From: Prevotella sp. DNF00663
GTDB taxonomy: Bacteria; Bacteroidota; Bacteroidia; Bacteroidales; Bacteroidaceae
Length of the DNA stretch: 64,000 nt
Assembly: GCF_001553265.1 (NCBI RefSeq)
Contig: NZ_KQ960601.1
Span: 62,001 to 126,000 of the forward strand
Reading direction: 5' to 3'
Positions 34,775 to 43,095 of this stretch are shown here, piece by piece. The notes under the pieces are model-generated. The model was not told the origin of the DNA and ran no database searches. It saw only the letters and a program-made list of their open reading frames with translations. Made by a program: the position numbers and the translations under genes. Every line of letters starts with the position of its first letter. Position 1 is the first letter of the stretch.

Positions 34775-35782
34775 CTACCGCCTGTCTATCGCTTCAAAGA
34801 GAATTTCGATGAGCCGTGGCAATGCGTATTGGTCAATATCCGACTCCTCAATCCACCGATAGTCGGCAGGTAACTGAGGTTGTAAATCGACTTCAAGGAA
34901 ATAAAAATCAGCATAGAGTACACGATGGGTAAGCACGTGCTTCACCTGTTTGCATAGCTGTTTGCCCGTTGGCAAACCGACAGCCTGCACCACATCTAAA
35001 GTTGGCGGTTCCCACAATCCTTGCCAAATATCCCCCTTACCGCGCCTGCGAATACACGTTTTGCCTTGCCAACGTAGATAAACATAACTCATTTGTCGTT
35101 CCGTCACCTTGACCGTCTTGAGTTTCACGGGCAGCGATTCCACCTGTCCTGTGCGCAAAGCCTCACATGTTTCGTTGATAGGACAGAGCAAACAGCGGGG
35201 CGATTGTGGCGTGCACTGGATGGCACCAAAGTCCATAATGGCCTGATTGTAAGTAGCAGCTTGGTCGGACGGAAGCAAGTCTTGCGCCATTGCAGCAAAC
35301 AGTTTTTTGCCCTCAGTAGAATTGATAGGCGTGGAAATGCCGAAATATCGAGCCAACACACGGTACACGTTGCCATCAACTGCGGCCACCGGAAGCCCGA
35401 AAGCAATAGACCCTATAGCTGCAGCAGTGTAATCGCCGACACCCTTCAATCGCTTGATTTCCTCCAAAGTTTCGGGGAAACGTCCCAACTCCACTATCTG
35501 TTTGGCAGCAGCATACAGGTTGCGAGCGCGACTATAATAGCCTAATCCTTGCCACAATCGCAACACCTCGTCTTCATCAGCAGCCGCCAAGTCAGCCACA
35601 ACAGGGAATCGTTGCATAAATCGCAACCAATAATCAAGTCCTTGTTGAATACGCGTTTGCTGCAAAATTACCTCACTGAGCCAGATAGCATAGGCATCTC
35701 GCGTCTCTCGCCAAGGCAGCGACCGACCATTTTCCCGGTACCATTGCAACAGAGTATGGGCAAAAGCGTGTTGTCGTTTCAT
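34775..35782 (-). CDS. mutY: A/G-specific adenine glycosylase
   Basis: A 335-residue base-excision repair enzyme that removes adenine opposite 8-oxoguanine. Blocks: LPWRETRDAYAIWLSEVILQ with catalytic Glu37, the helix-hairpin-helix RLKGVGDYTAAAIGSIAF, VDGNVYRVLARYF with catalytic Asp, and the iron-sulfur cysteines in CTPQSPRCLLCPINETC. The C-terminal NUDIX-like recognition domain is present. The ATG at 35782 is preferred to GTG two codons upstream. A TACTTTTG box ends 6 bases before the ATG, so the message may lack a leader. Confidence 0.95.
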   Translation of the reverse strand: MKRQHAFAHTLLQWYRENGRSLPWRETRDAYAIWLSEVILQQTRIQQGLDYWLRFMQRFPVVADLAAADEDEVLRLWQGLGYYSRARNLYAAAKQIVELGRFPETLEEIKRLKGVGDYTAAAIGSIAFGLPVAAVDGNVYRVLARYFGISTPINSTEGKKLFAAMAQDLLPSDQAATYNQAIMDFGAIQCTPQSPRCLLCPINETCEALRTGQVESLPVKLKTVKVTERQMSYVYLRWQGKTCIRRRGKGDIWQGLWEPPTLDVVQAVGLPTGKQLCKQVKHVLTHRVLYADFYFLEVDLQPQLPADYRWIEESDIDQYALPRLIEILFEAIDRR

Positions 35783-35787
35783 ACACA

Positions 35788-35795
35788 CAAAAGTA
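35788..35795 (-). promoter_or_regulatory. -7 box directly upstream of mutY
   Basis: TACTTTTG on the minus strand, ending 6 bases before the ATG; transcription would start at about the start codon. No convincing -33 box. Confidence 0.4.
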
Positions 35796-35968
35796 TGATT
35801 TTCTTTTGAAAGCCACGCATTTTCTCCCTCCTTTTATTCCACAACAACATATCATAAGCCGACCGAACACCTCCTCCTTTATTCAGAAAAGACCGTGATA
35901 AAACCATACCTAGCCTACTTATGACATCCAACTCGTTTACCTGTCAACTCGTCTACTTGTTAATCAGG

Positions 35969-36052
35969 TTACTGCAGCGGCTCATCAGCATTCCTGCCTC
36001 GTCTCTTCAACAAAACAGCAAAGGCTCTGCAGCATTGCTGTAGAGCCTTTGC
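35969..36052. repeat. R1 interspersed repeat, copy D, with terminator-like hairpin
   Basis: Begins TTACTGCAGCGG. Its right half is a hairpin: GCAAAGGCTCT (36018-36028), inner arms CAGCA/TGCTG, and AGAGCCTTTGC (36042-36052). On the minus strand it is followed by TGTTTTGTTG, so it probably terminates the DUF4332 gene. Just left of it is an AACTCGTCTACTTGTTAA-type stretch (35929-35968), also found beside copy E. The bases 36053-36132 hold a weak GGGGTG/CACCCC stem and nothing else. Confidence 0.7.
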
Positions 36053-36132
36053 AATCAATCAAGTAAGGGATAGGGGTGCACCTAGAACGATGTTTCCATC
36101 TTGTAATCTCGGCACACCCCAAAGCTAATACC

Positions 36133-36540
36133 CTAATATTCTAATGTCGTAGGCAATTCCTTTGCCTGATCAATCATCTTCTGTAATTCAGTAACCGAAG
36201 GGACACGGTTGCATAGATTCTTCTCATTATTGGTGGCTTCCAACTTGGGTTGCAAGTTCTCAGCTACTCTATGGCGGAACTCCTTCACGGTATCTACCCC
36301 TGCAGCTTCGAGCAATTCTGCAAATTGAGGATCCACTCCATTGATACGGAAAAGGTCAGCGTGGTTGGTCCACTTCAATATTAATTTATCGGATATACCA
36401 GTTTCTTCGGCCAAAGCTTTGCGTCCTGCGGGTTTCGTACACTTCTCCAACAACTGCTCAACAGTCTTGATTCCGGCAGCTACCAGCTTCTCGCCATAAA
36501 CAGAACCTACTCCTTCGATGTCTTCAATTTTATAACTCAT
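36133..36540 (-). CDS. DUF4332 helix-hairpin-helix protein
   Basis: A 135-residue protein built from two helix-hairpin-helix units: IEDIEGVGSVYGEKLVAAGIK with TVEQLLEKC, and LFRINGVDPQFAELLEAAGVD with TVKEFRHRVAENL. This is the DUF4332 architecture, similar to the DNA-binding ends of topoisomerases and RNA polymerase alpha. The last 30 residues (PSVTELQKMIDQAKELP) are a separate helix. It is probably a DNA- or RNA-binding protein, but no partner is visible; it stands alone with 350 bases of upstream space. Confidence 0.85.
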   Translation of the reverse strand: MSYKIEDIEGVGSVYGEKLVAAGIKTVEQLLEKCTKPAGRKALAEETGISDKLILKWTNHADLFRINGVDPQFAELLEAAGVDTVKEFRHRVAENLQPKLEATNNEKNLCNRVPSVTELQKMIDQAKELPTTLEY

Positions 36541-36712
36541 ATCTCTAATTTAAATAGTTAAACAATTCATTTCATACTCCTTTGCATCAGAGACTTTCGC
36601 AAAGAAAGGCTATTTTCCAATACACTCCAAATGTTTTGTCACTATTTTTTTGCCCCATAACGAAGTTCTTGTCTGCCAAGGAAGGTTTTAAACAAATTTA
36701 TGACACCCCATC

Positions 36713-36743
36713 TTGTCGGTCTATACCAAAATATGTACCTTTG
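36713..36743 (+). promoter_or_regulatory. Promoter for the exbB-exbD operon
   Basis: TTG (36713-36715), a 20-base spacer and TACCTTTG (36736-36743) fit the consensus. The transcript would carry a leader of about 208 bases that includes the palindromic block at 36821-36909. Confidence 0.55.
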
Positions 36744-36820
36744 AAAGCTGATTGAAGGGGCGCTGTCAAAGACATATCCTACTTTTTTAAAAGGAAGATA
36801 TTCATAAATTGCATCAGTCT

Positions 36821-36909
36821 CGTATAGAGACGGTAGGTCTACTGTCTCTCTCAGTGATAGTGCAGTTTATATACGATTCTATACGAGCCAGACGGTGTAT
36901 ACACCGTCT
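36821..36909. repeat. Palindromic REP-like block in the exbB leader
   Basis: Contains a near-palindrome GAGACGGTAG-GT-CTACTGTCTC (36827-36848), a perfect 20-base palindrome whose half is AGACGGTGTA (36890-36909), and CGTATAG (36821-36827) inverted as CTATACG (36879-36885). The two palindromes share the GAGACGGT core, so this is a compound repeat of the REP/BIME kind. Confidence 0.65.
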
Positions 36910-36957
36910 CTACAATTAGAATATTCCCTCTATTTTAATATACAACCATTTAAAATA

Positions 36958-37797
36958 ATGAAGAAACAGATAACCAAGATACTCATTTGCATACTCGTCA
37001 CAGGTATGACCTGCACCATAGCAAATGCAGAAAGCCGCGTTGTTACGCCAGAAAAAACAGATACCGCTGCGGCCACACTAGACTCTCTATCCATGGGTAC
37101 AGACAGTGTGGCGGATGCAGGTGGATTTGTCGTCGAATCGGCAGCAATGGAAGAAGCGCCTCAAGGATTGCACCAGATGCTCAAAACCAAGTTCATTGAG
37201 GGTAACGCTGGATTTATGTCGCTCGTGGCATTGGCCTTGGTCATCGGTTTGGCATTTTGTATTGAGCGTATTATCTACCTGAGTTTGTCGGAAATTAATG
37301 CCAAGAAATTCATGGCAGACCTTGACGCACTAATTGCCGAAGAAAAGATAGAAGAAGCCAAAAAACTCTGCCGAGACACACGCGGACCGGTTGCTTCCAT
37401 CTGTTATCAAGGCTTGGAACGCATCAACGAAAGCATCGGTAACGTGGAACGATCGGTTGCTTCATACGGTTCGGTACAGGCTGCGAACCTCGAAAAAGGT
37501 TGTTCTTGGATTACATTATTCATTGCCATAGCTCCTTCGCTAGGCTTTTTGGGAACCGTTATCGGCATGGTAATGGCCTTTGACCAAATACAAATGGCAG
37601 GCGATATTAGCCCTACCATCGTGGCATCGGGTATGAAGGTGGCGCTCATTACAACCATCTTCGGTATTATCGTAGCGCTGATTCTACAGATTTTCTACAA
37701 TTATATCCTCTCGAAAATCGAACATTTAACGGCTCAAATGGAGGAGTCGGCCATTACATTGCTTGATGCTGTGATGAAATACAAGTTGAAACGATGA
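36958..37797 (+). CDS. ExbB/TolQ/MotA family proton channel subunit
   Basis: A 279-residue inner-membrane protein, counterpart of ExbB. An N-terminal signal-like segment and a periplasmic extension (to about residue 85) precede three membrane helices (near 92-112, 190-212 and 230-255). The conserved block is GLAFCIERIIYL, then ITLFIAIAPSLGFLGTVIGMV and SPTIVASGMKVALITTIFGIIVALI. With ExbD it converts proton flow into motion for TonB or a related machine. The frame is open upstream to 36895, but ATG 36958 gives the signal segment. It overlaps the next gene by 4 bases. Confidence 0.9.
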   Translation: MKKQITKILICILVTGMTCTIANAESRVVTPEKTDTAAATLDSLSMGTDSVADAGGFVVESAAMEEAPQGLHQMLKTKFIEGNAGFMSLVALALVIGLAFCIERIIYLSLSEINAKKFMADLDALIAEEKIEEAKKLCRDTRGPVASICYQGLERINESIGNVERSVASYGSVQAANLEKGCSWITLFIAIAPSLGFLGTVIGMVMAFDQIQMAGDISPTIVASGMKVALITTIFGIIVALILQIFYNYILSKIEHLTAQMEESAITLLDAVMKYKLKR

Positions 37798-38315
37798 AGT
37801 GGAAGTGGAGTCATCTTAAAACAATGAGCACCGAGCGAATATCTCAACGCGTGCTCTATGTGCTGACAGGATTGGCTGTCGTGGTATTCGGTCTGTTCTA
37901 TCTGATAGGATTCGATCGACCTTTCGACGACGATTCCAACTTCAATGCCCCCTTGTTCACCGACTTACTCATGGTGTATGCCGCTATATTGCTTGTCGGA
38001 ACGCTTGTATTGGCCGGACTGGCCATGGTAAAAACGGTCAAGATGATGCGTGCAACAGAAAACAAGGTGGTCAACAATATCCCCGTGGGACGTATCCGGC
38101 GTTACGGAATAATAGCACTTGGCGTGGTTATTTTGCTGTCATTGGTGCTGAGTTCTGGTAATCCGATGACCATTAACGGTCATGTATTCGATGACTTTGT
38201 AGCTCTGAGAGTGGCCGATTTGCTGATTTATACATCGCTATTCCTACTATTGGCAGCCATCGCAGCAGTCATCTTCGGCATGACACGCTATCGTCGTGAG
38301 AATCAATTGAAGTAA
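37794..38315 (+). CDS. Membrane protein of the ExbB-ExbD operon
   Basis: A 173-residue protein with four hydrophobic segments (about 20-42, 57-80, 105-122, 140-163) and no recognised domain. It is held between exbB (ATGA overlap) and the first exbD (2-base gap), so it is almost certainly a subunit or assembly helper of the same energy-transducing complex. Proteins in this position are common in Bacteroides operons of this type, but their role is unknown. An ATG at residue 11 (STERISQRV) is a possible alternative start. Confidence 0.8.
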   Translation: MKWKWSHLKTMSTERISQRVLYVLTGLAVVVFGLFYLIGFDRPFDDDSNFNAPLFTDLLMVYAAILLVGTLVLAGLAMVKTVKMMRATENKVVNNIPVGRIRRYGIIALGVVILLSLVLSSGNPMTINGHVFDDFVALRVADLLIYTSLFLLLAAIAAVIFGMTRYRRENQLK

Positions 38316-38317
38316 AC

Positions 38318-38851
38318 ATGTTCAGCCATCGCAAACATAAAGTCCCGGAACTGAATACCACATCAACAGCCGATATTTCATTCATGTTGCTGATATTCTT
38401 CCTTGTGGCTTCGTCAATGGACGTAAGCAAGGGACTTTCGCGCGTACTTCCGCCAATAGATAAGCAGGCAGAAGCGATGGAAACAAGTGTAGACAGCAAG
38501 ACGATGATGGCGCTGAAAGTGACAGCCCGTAATCAGTTGACAATAGACGGAAAGCCTGCCGACATACGCACACTGCACCAACGAGTAGGCACCTTCCTTC
38601 AAACTAGAAAAAGAAATCATCTTATTTCACTGGACGTAGACCCAGTTTCAAGTTACGACACCTATTTTAATATACAGAACGAATTGGCAGTTGCCTACCG
38701 CATTTGGCGCAACCAAGCCGCCTTGAGCATATATCATAGAAGCTACGAACAGTGCTCTCCGCAGCAAAAAGACCAGATACGCACTATCTGTCCGCAACGT
38801 ATTGTGGAAGCAGAACATACTGCTGACGCAGGGAAAGGAGGACAACCATGA
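38318..38851 (+). CDS. ExbD/TolR family protein, first copy
   Basis: A 177-residue protein with a short cytoplasmic start and one membrane helix containing the essential Asp: NTTSTADISFMLLIFFLVAS. The rest is periplasmic and includes TIDGKPADIRTLHQRVGTFL and the ISLDVDPVSSYDTYFNIQNEL block. ExbD dimers sit in the ExbB pentamer pore. The C-terminal 30 residues are longer than usual. It overlaps the second exbD by 4 bases; the pair suggests a heterodimer or separate functions. Confidence 0.9.
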   Translation: MFSHRKHKVPELNTTSTADISFMLLIFFLVASSMDVSKGLSRVLPPIDKQAEAMETSVDSKTMMALKVTARNQLTIDGKPADIRTLHQRVGTFLQTRKRNHLISLDVDPVSSYDTYFNIQNELAVAYRIWRNQAALSIYHRSYEQCSPQQKDQIRTICPQRIVEAEHTADAGKGGQP

Positions 38852-39312
38852 TTTATCGCAACCATCATCGTGGCATTCCGGGGCTGAATACAGCCTCCCT
38901 ACCCGACCTGATTTTCACCGTGTTATTTTTCTTTATGATAGTGACACACATGAGAAAGCTGACCGTAAAAGTGAAATATAGAGTGCCACAAGGTACGGAA
39001 TTGACCCGATTGACAAAGAAATCAGCTGTGAGTACCATCTATGTTGGCCGCCCTGTATCGGCAGATGGGGTGACCACAGAGGCTGGTACACGTCTGCAAC
39101 TGAATGATAAGGTGATTACAATCGGTGAAATTGTAGACTACTTATCGGCCGAGAAAAACCGAATGTCGAGCGAAGACCGTACACTTATGACGATATCGTT
39201 GCGAGCCGATAGGAACACTCCGATGCACATCATATCGGAAGTTAAACAAGCATTAAGACAAGCAGATGTACGTAAAATCAACTATTCTGCAACAAAAAAG
39301 AATAGTAAATAA
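38848..39312 (+). CDS. ExbD/TolR family protein, second copy
   Basis: A 154-residue paralogue of the gene before it. The membrane helix with its Asp is GLNTASLPDLIFTVLFFFMI. The periplasmic domain has TIYVGRPV, VITIGEIVDYLSAEK and RADRNTPMHIISEVKQALRQA, which is the typical ExbD ending. It closes the four-gene operon. No tonB gene follows, so the complex must engage a TonB or other effector encoded elsewhere. Confidence 0.9.
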   Translation: MIYRNHHRGIPGLNTASLPDLIFTVLFFFMIVTHMRKLTVKVKYRVPQGTELTRLTKKSAVSTIYVGRPVSADGVTTEAGTRLQLNDKVITIGEIVDYLSAEKNRMSSEDRTLMTISLRADRNTPMHIISEVKQALRQADVRKINYSATKKNSK

Positions 39313-39352
39313 TTAAAAAATCTAACGATTTAAAACAAAACTGTAATTAAAG

Positions 39353-39387
39353 TTGCAAAACTCATACATTCGTATTAACTTTGCAAC
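39353..39387 (+). promoter_or_regulatory. lrp-type gene promoter with inverted repeat
   Basis: TTG (39353-39355), a 20-base spacer and TAACTTTG (39376-39383) form a consensus promoter. GTTGCAAA (39352-39359) and TTTGCAAC (39380-39387) are perfect inverted repeats 20 bases apart, covering both boxes; binding there would control the gene, possibly by its own product. Confidence 0.6.
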
Positions 39388-39405
39388 CAAATTAAAAAAT
39401 AATCA

Positions 39406-39906
39406 ATGTCACATCATCATTTGGACTCACTAGACAAGAAAATCCTTCGTCTTGTTGCTGAAGATGCTCGCATTCCATTCTTGGAAGTAGCACGAGCATG
39501 CAACGTTAGCGGAGCAGCTATTCATCAACGTATGCAGAAACTCGCTAATGTAGGAGTATTGAAGGGCTCACAGTACATCATTGAGCCTGAGAAAATTGGG
39601 TATGAGACCTGCGCTTATGTAGGACTATATCTGAAAGATCCGGAGTCGCACGACAAAGTAATAGCCGCCTTGAAGAAGATTCCTGAGGTGGTAGAATGTC
39701 ATGCTACAACCGGTGCTATGGACTTGTTTATCAAGCTATATGCGCACAACAACCATCATCTGATGCAGATTATCCACGACAAGTTACAACCTTTGGGCTT
39801 GGCACGTAGCGAGACTACCATCTCGTTCAGCACTCCCATAGACCGTCAGTTGCCTATCACGAATTTCCCACAGACTGCAGAAGACGAAGAGGAAGACGAG
39901 GTATAA
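39406..39906 (+). CDS. Lrp/AsnC family transcriptional regulator
   Basis: A 166-residue regulator. The N-terminal winged helix is LDSLDKKILRLVAEDARIPF with VARACNVSGAAIHQRMQKL; the C-terminal RAM ligand domain has EKIGYETCAYVGLYLKDPE, VVECHATTGAMDLFIKLYA and TTISFSTPIDRQLP. Lrp-type proteins respond to amino acids and bind DNA as octamers. The very acidic end (EDEEEDE) is unusual but common in Bacteroidetes members. It is monocistronic, and its terminator lies inside the 3' end of the convergent folA gene. Confidence 0.92.
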   Translation: MSHHHLDSLDKKILRLVAEDARIPFLEVARACNVSGAAIHQRMQKLANVGVLKGSQYIIEPEKIGYETCAYVGLYLKDPESHDKVIAALKKIPEVVECHATTGAMDLFIKLYAHNNHHLMQIIHDKLQPLGLARSETTISFSTPIDRQLPITNFPQTAEDEEEDEV

Positions 39907-39909
39907 AAA

Positions 39910-40395
39910 TTATACACGGACATATTCTAAGAAAGCGAAGGCGTAATGAGCGTCTTCGCTTTTTTCGTATTGAGAGATGGAGACGAGTTTAAAATCAGAT
40001 TCAAACAGTGGGAAAAAAGTATCTGCATACATCGGTCGGTCGTCAACAATGGTGAGATAGAGACGTTGCGCCATCCCAATAGTCTGCTCATAAAGTTCAG
40101 CTCCACCTATTATATATATATACTCATCTTCCGCACAATGCTCCAATGCCATCTCTAATGAGGCATATACCTCGCTATCGGGCAAAGTTTGAAGCTGTCG
40201 GGAAAGCACAATATTGCGTCGACCGGGCAATGCACCGTGGGGTAAAGAGTCGTAAGTGCGTCGTCCCATAAGGATGGTATGCCCCATGGTAAGCTGTTTA
40301 AACCGAGCCATATCAGCTTTGATATGGTAGAGTAATTGGTTGTTCAGCCCGATAGCTCGATTTTTTGAAAGACAAGCAATAATATTAATCATCAT
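39910..40395 (-). CDS. folA: Dihydrofolate reductase
   Basis: A 161-residue enzyme reducing dihydrofolate with NADPH for one-carbon metabolism. Blocks: NIIACLSKNRAIGLNNQLLY (active-site loop), HIKADMARFKQLTMGHTILM with the substrate Asp, GRRTYDSLPHGALPGRRNIVLS for NADPH, and YIIGGAELYEQTI. The start overlaps the methyltransferase gene by 11 bases; ATG 40392, one codon later, is equally possible. The last 10 codons carry the palindrome that terminates the opposing lrp-type gene. Confidence 0.95.
   Translation of the reverse strand: MMINIIACLSKNRAIGLNNQLLYHIKADMARFKQLTMGHTILMGRRTYDSLPHGALPGRRNIVLSRQLQTLPDSEVYASLEMALEHCAEDEYIYIIGGAELYEQTIGMAQRLYLTIVDDRPMYADTFFPLFESDFKLVSISQYEKSEDAHYAFAFLEYVRV
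39933..39965 (+). terminator. lrp terminator embedded in folA coding sequence
   Basis: AAGCGAAG (39933-39940) and CTTCGCTT (39954-39961) form a stem extended by a few more pairs and followed by a T-run. It stands 27 bases after the plus-strand stop yet encodes the folA C-terminus on the other strand. Confidence 0.75.
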
Positions 40396-41779
40396 GTAGA
40401 TAGATGGCGTGAGTGTTCTCTTCGGGAATATGGCTGCTCTTGATACGCCACTCTTGCGGATAAAGATTGTTGGCTCGGTTACCTATATTCTTCACAAATC
40501 CGAGGGGAAAATACTGATACGTGAGCAACACAAACCCTCTTGGCGTATCCGACGGCAACATAATGGCTTCCTTACGAAGATAAGACAAGGCGGTCGACTC
40601 GTCAATCTCAACACGCGGAAAAGCGTCTTGACAGAGCGCAATATTCAACGCCAACGACTGGTCAGGGATGATGTCCCGTCCTTTTTGTGTACCAATCGTT
40701 ACACCGGCATGAATCACTTTCAAGGCTTTTACGGCCAAAGAATAAAGCCCATACCATGCCGTTGGAATGGCACGAACCTGTCCTTTATTCTCTACAAAAG
40801 CAAAATCGCCTTGCAACCAATGCTCTATTCCTTTGACAGTATCATTCTTCTTGGGAGCTTTTTGCTGTTTCTTATTCGCTTCATCAGCCTCTACGGGCTT
40901 ACGGAGCACGGCCATAAAGAGGCCTTCACTACGCGTTTTACCCGGAATAAAACGATACATAGGGCGGTCATCTACCAACGAACCTGTGATATTCCAATCA
41001 TCATTAATTGCAACAGGGAGTATTTCGGCTTCCAATTCGGCGATGATAGCATTCACATTCTCTTCATCTTCACGGCTGTTAAAGGTGCAAGTGGAATAGA
41101 TGAGCAATCCTCCCGGCTTCAAACAAGGCCATATATCGCGAATAATATCAAGCTGCAGAGTTTGGCATTTATCCACATTCTGTAAGCTCCATTCACCGAT
41201 TGCACCCTCATCTTTGCGAAACATGCCTTCTCCGGAACATGGTACATCAGCCAAAACAACGTCAAATGAGATACCCACCTTACGATAATCACGCGGATAG
41301 TTATTGGTAACGATGCAGTCAGGATGACCAAATTTTTGTATATTCTCAGCCAGAACATTAGCTCTAACATGCATCGGCTCATTGCTGAAAAGTACACTTC
41401 CGGCTGGTAAAGCGGCTCTGGCAACGGTCGATTTGCCTCCCGGAGCAGCACAAAGGTCCAACATAGTAACCGGCCGATGAATATATTGGCGCATCACGAG
41501 GTCTAAAAACATAGATCCCGCTTCCTGTACATAGTAGGCACCGGAATGAAGTAAGGGGTCAAAAGTGAAGTTTGGACGCTCTTGAAGGTACACTCCTTGC
41601 TCACACCAAGGCACTTGCCCATCGGCCAAAGGAACAGAAACATTGTACCCACTGGTCTTCAAAGGGTTCAAACGAATGCTTGTCGGCGGCGTATCTTCAA
41701 GCCCTTTTTGGAGTATTTGATATAATTCATCTCCCATCAGGGTACGTGTATGCTGCTCAAACTCTTGTGGTAAATTCAT
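40385..41779 (-). CDS. RsmF/RsmB-type RNA cytosine-C5 methyltransferase
   Basis: A 464-residue NOL1/NOP2/Sun-family enzyme methylating cytosine in rRNA or tRNA. SAM-binding MLDLCAAPGGKSTVARAAL, DVVLADVPCSGEGMFRKD with the catalytic-release Cys and IYSTCTFNSREDEENV with the nucleophile Cys are all present. The C-terminal PUA-like and RNA-binding part (QWHIKSSH-type, ending EEWRIKSSHIPEENTHAI) follows. The frame is open to 41830, but ATG 41779 gives the usual MNLPQEFEQHTRTLMG start. It is joined to folA by an 11-base overlap. Confidence 0.9.
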   Translation of the reverse strand: MNLPQEFEQHTRTLMGDELYQILQKGLEDTPPTSIRLNPLKTSGYNVSVPLADGQVPWCEQGVYLQERPNFTFDPLLHSGAYYVQEAGSMFLDLVMRQYIHRPVTMLDLCAAPGGKSTVARAALPAGSVLFSNEPMHVRANVLAENIQKFGHPDCIVTNNYPRDYRKVGISFDVVLADVPCSGEGMFRKDEGAIGEWSLQNVDKCQTLQLDIIRDIWPCLKPGGLLIYSTCTFNSREDEENVNAIIAELEAEILPVAINDDWNITGSLVDDRPMYRFIPGKTRSEGLFMAVLRKPVEADEANKKQQKAPKKNDTVKGIEHWLQGDFAFVENKGQVRAIPTAWYGLYSLAVKALKVIHAGVTIGTQKGRDIIPDQSLALNIALCQDAFPRVEIDESTALSYLRKEAIMLPSDTPRGFVLLTYQYFPLGFVKNIGNRANNLYPQEWRIKSSHIPEENTHAIYLHDD

Positions 41780-41902
41780 TCTCTGCGCTTCTTTTCGTGC
41801 GAAAATAGGTATAATTTCCCGCATTACCAACTTTTTTTATTACTTTGCAACCAAAAGAGTTGTTCTGTCGTCTAACTATCAGAAAAAGAACAAAAAAGCT
41901 AT

Positions 41903-42547
41903 ATGAAAAAGTATCTTATCGCAATTACAATGATGTTAGCAGTGGGTACAGCCGTGCTTCCGGCCGCTCCAAAACATCGACACCAACATCAATCCACGCT
42001 CGTTGCGCCCACCGACAGTGCCAAACAAGGTATTGAGGCTTACTCAGATACCACATCTGTCACAGCAGAAGCAGTCGACTCAACAGACAGTTATTACTCT
42101 GTGGCGCCGAATTCTGCCGAAGATGATGATTCCAACATATCTCCCTTTGAACGTACAATGTCCAAACCTTGGTTCATCATCCCCGCTATTTTCTTTGGAT
42201 TCTTAATCGCCATAGCCCCCTTTCTCCTATTCGCATGGGGCATCTATTACCTCATTAAGCGTCATAATGACAAGATTGCACTGGCTGAAAAGTCTATGGC
42301 TATGGGACAACCTTTACCCGAAGTGATACGCACTGCGACCAAAACAGATAACGAATATCAATGGCAACGCGGCATACGTAACTGCTCTATCGGCCTTGGA
42401 TTAGCACTTCTATTTGCTTTCTTGGGCGCAAAAGAGCTGGTAGGTATCGGATTTTTGATTCTATGTATGGGTGCCGGACAAATGTTGATGGCTCGTACAC
42501 GTGCTAGAAAAGACCAAAACGACCATTTCGAAGACCAATCCTTGTAA
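41903..42547 (+). CDS. DUF6249-type membrane protein upstream of a sigma factor
   Basis: A 214-residue protein with a signal peptide (MKKYLIAITMMLAVGTAVLPA), a low-complexity periplasmic region rich in Thr, Ser and acidic residues (about 30-88), then a membrane helix FIIPAIFFGFLIAIAPFLLFAWG, a charged link and two further hydrophobic segments (about 157-190). This is the pattern of DUF6249 proteins linked to ECF sigma genes in Bacteroides. It starts 5 bases before the sigma gene ends its gap, so all three genes form one operon. It may sense an envelope signal; that is inference. Confidence 0.75.
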   Translation: MKKYLIAITMMLAVGTAVLPAAPKHRHQHQSTLVAPTDSAKQGIEAYSDTTSVTAEAVDSTDSYYSVAPNSAEDDDSNISPFERTMSKPWFIIPAIFFGFLIAIAPFLLFAWGIYYLIKRHNDKIALAEKSMAMGQPLPEVIRTATKTDNEYQWQRGIRNCSIGLGLALLFAFLGAKELVGIGFLILCMGAGQMLMARTRARKDQNDHFEDQSL

Positions 42548-42552
42548 AGCCG

Positions 42553-43095
42553 GTGAAAGCACTTGACGACATCTCTCTCGTTACGCAGGTGGCTGTTTTC
42601 CACAACCGTAAAGCCTTCGACAGACTCGTTGTGAAATATCAGTCACCTATACGGCGTTTCTTTCTGAACCAAACGATGGGAGACAGTCAGCTTAGTGATG
42701 ACCTAGCACAGGATACTTTCTTAAAAGCCTACACACATATTACGCAGTTTCAAGGCACAGCCAACTTCTCGACATGGCTCTATCGCATTGCCTACAACAC
42801 TTTCTACGACTACGTAAGACGTAATAAAGCGACCGAGGAGTTGGATATTCCGAGTGTCAACAAACGTAACTCGGAGTCAATGAATAACAATTTAAGAATG
42901 GATATTTACCAAGCTTTGGCCATTCTCTCACCTTCAGAGCGCACTTGCATCACCTTGCAATTGATGGAAGGACAAAGCATTGAGCAGATAGCAAAGATTT
43001 CGGGAATGGCTGAAGGCACCGTAAAGTCCCATCTATCTCGCGGAAAACAGAAACTCACAACTTATCTTAAACAGAATGGATATGATGGAAAATGA
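42553..43095 (+). CDS. ECF-type RNA polymerase sigma factor
   Basis: A 180-residue sigma-70 family protein without region 3. Region 2 is seen in NRKAFDRLVVKYQSPIRRFF, DDLAQDTFLKAY and FSTWLYRIAYNTFYDYVRR; region 4 is ILSPSERTCITLQLMEGQS and IEQIAKISGMAEGTVKSHLS. It directs polymerase to an unknown regulon. The start is GTG, 5 bases after the DUF6249 stop. A small membrane protein (DUF5056) begins inside its 3' end and is the best candidate for an anti-sigma factor. Confidence 0.92.
   Translation: MKALDDISLVTQVAVFHNRKAFDRLVVKYQSPIRRFFLNQTMGDSQLSDDLAQDTFLKAYTHITQFQGTANFSTWLYRIAYNTFYDYVRRNKATEELDIPSVNKRNSESMNNNLRMDIYQALAILSPSERTCITLQLMEGQSIEQIAKISGMAEGTVKSHLSRGKQKLTTYLKQNGYDGK

Noticed and set aside
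40409-41185. 258-codon open frame on the plus strand
   Set aside because: Antisense to the RNA methyltransferase gene, whose catalytic motifs are intact; no ribosome site or domain.
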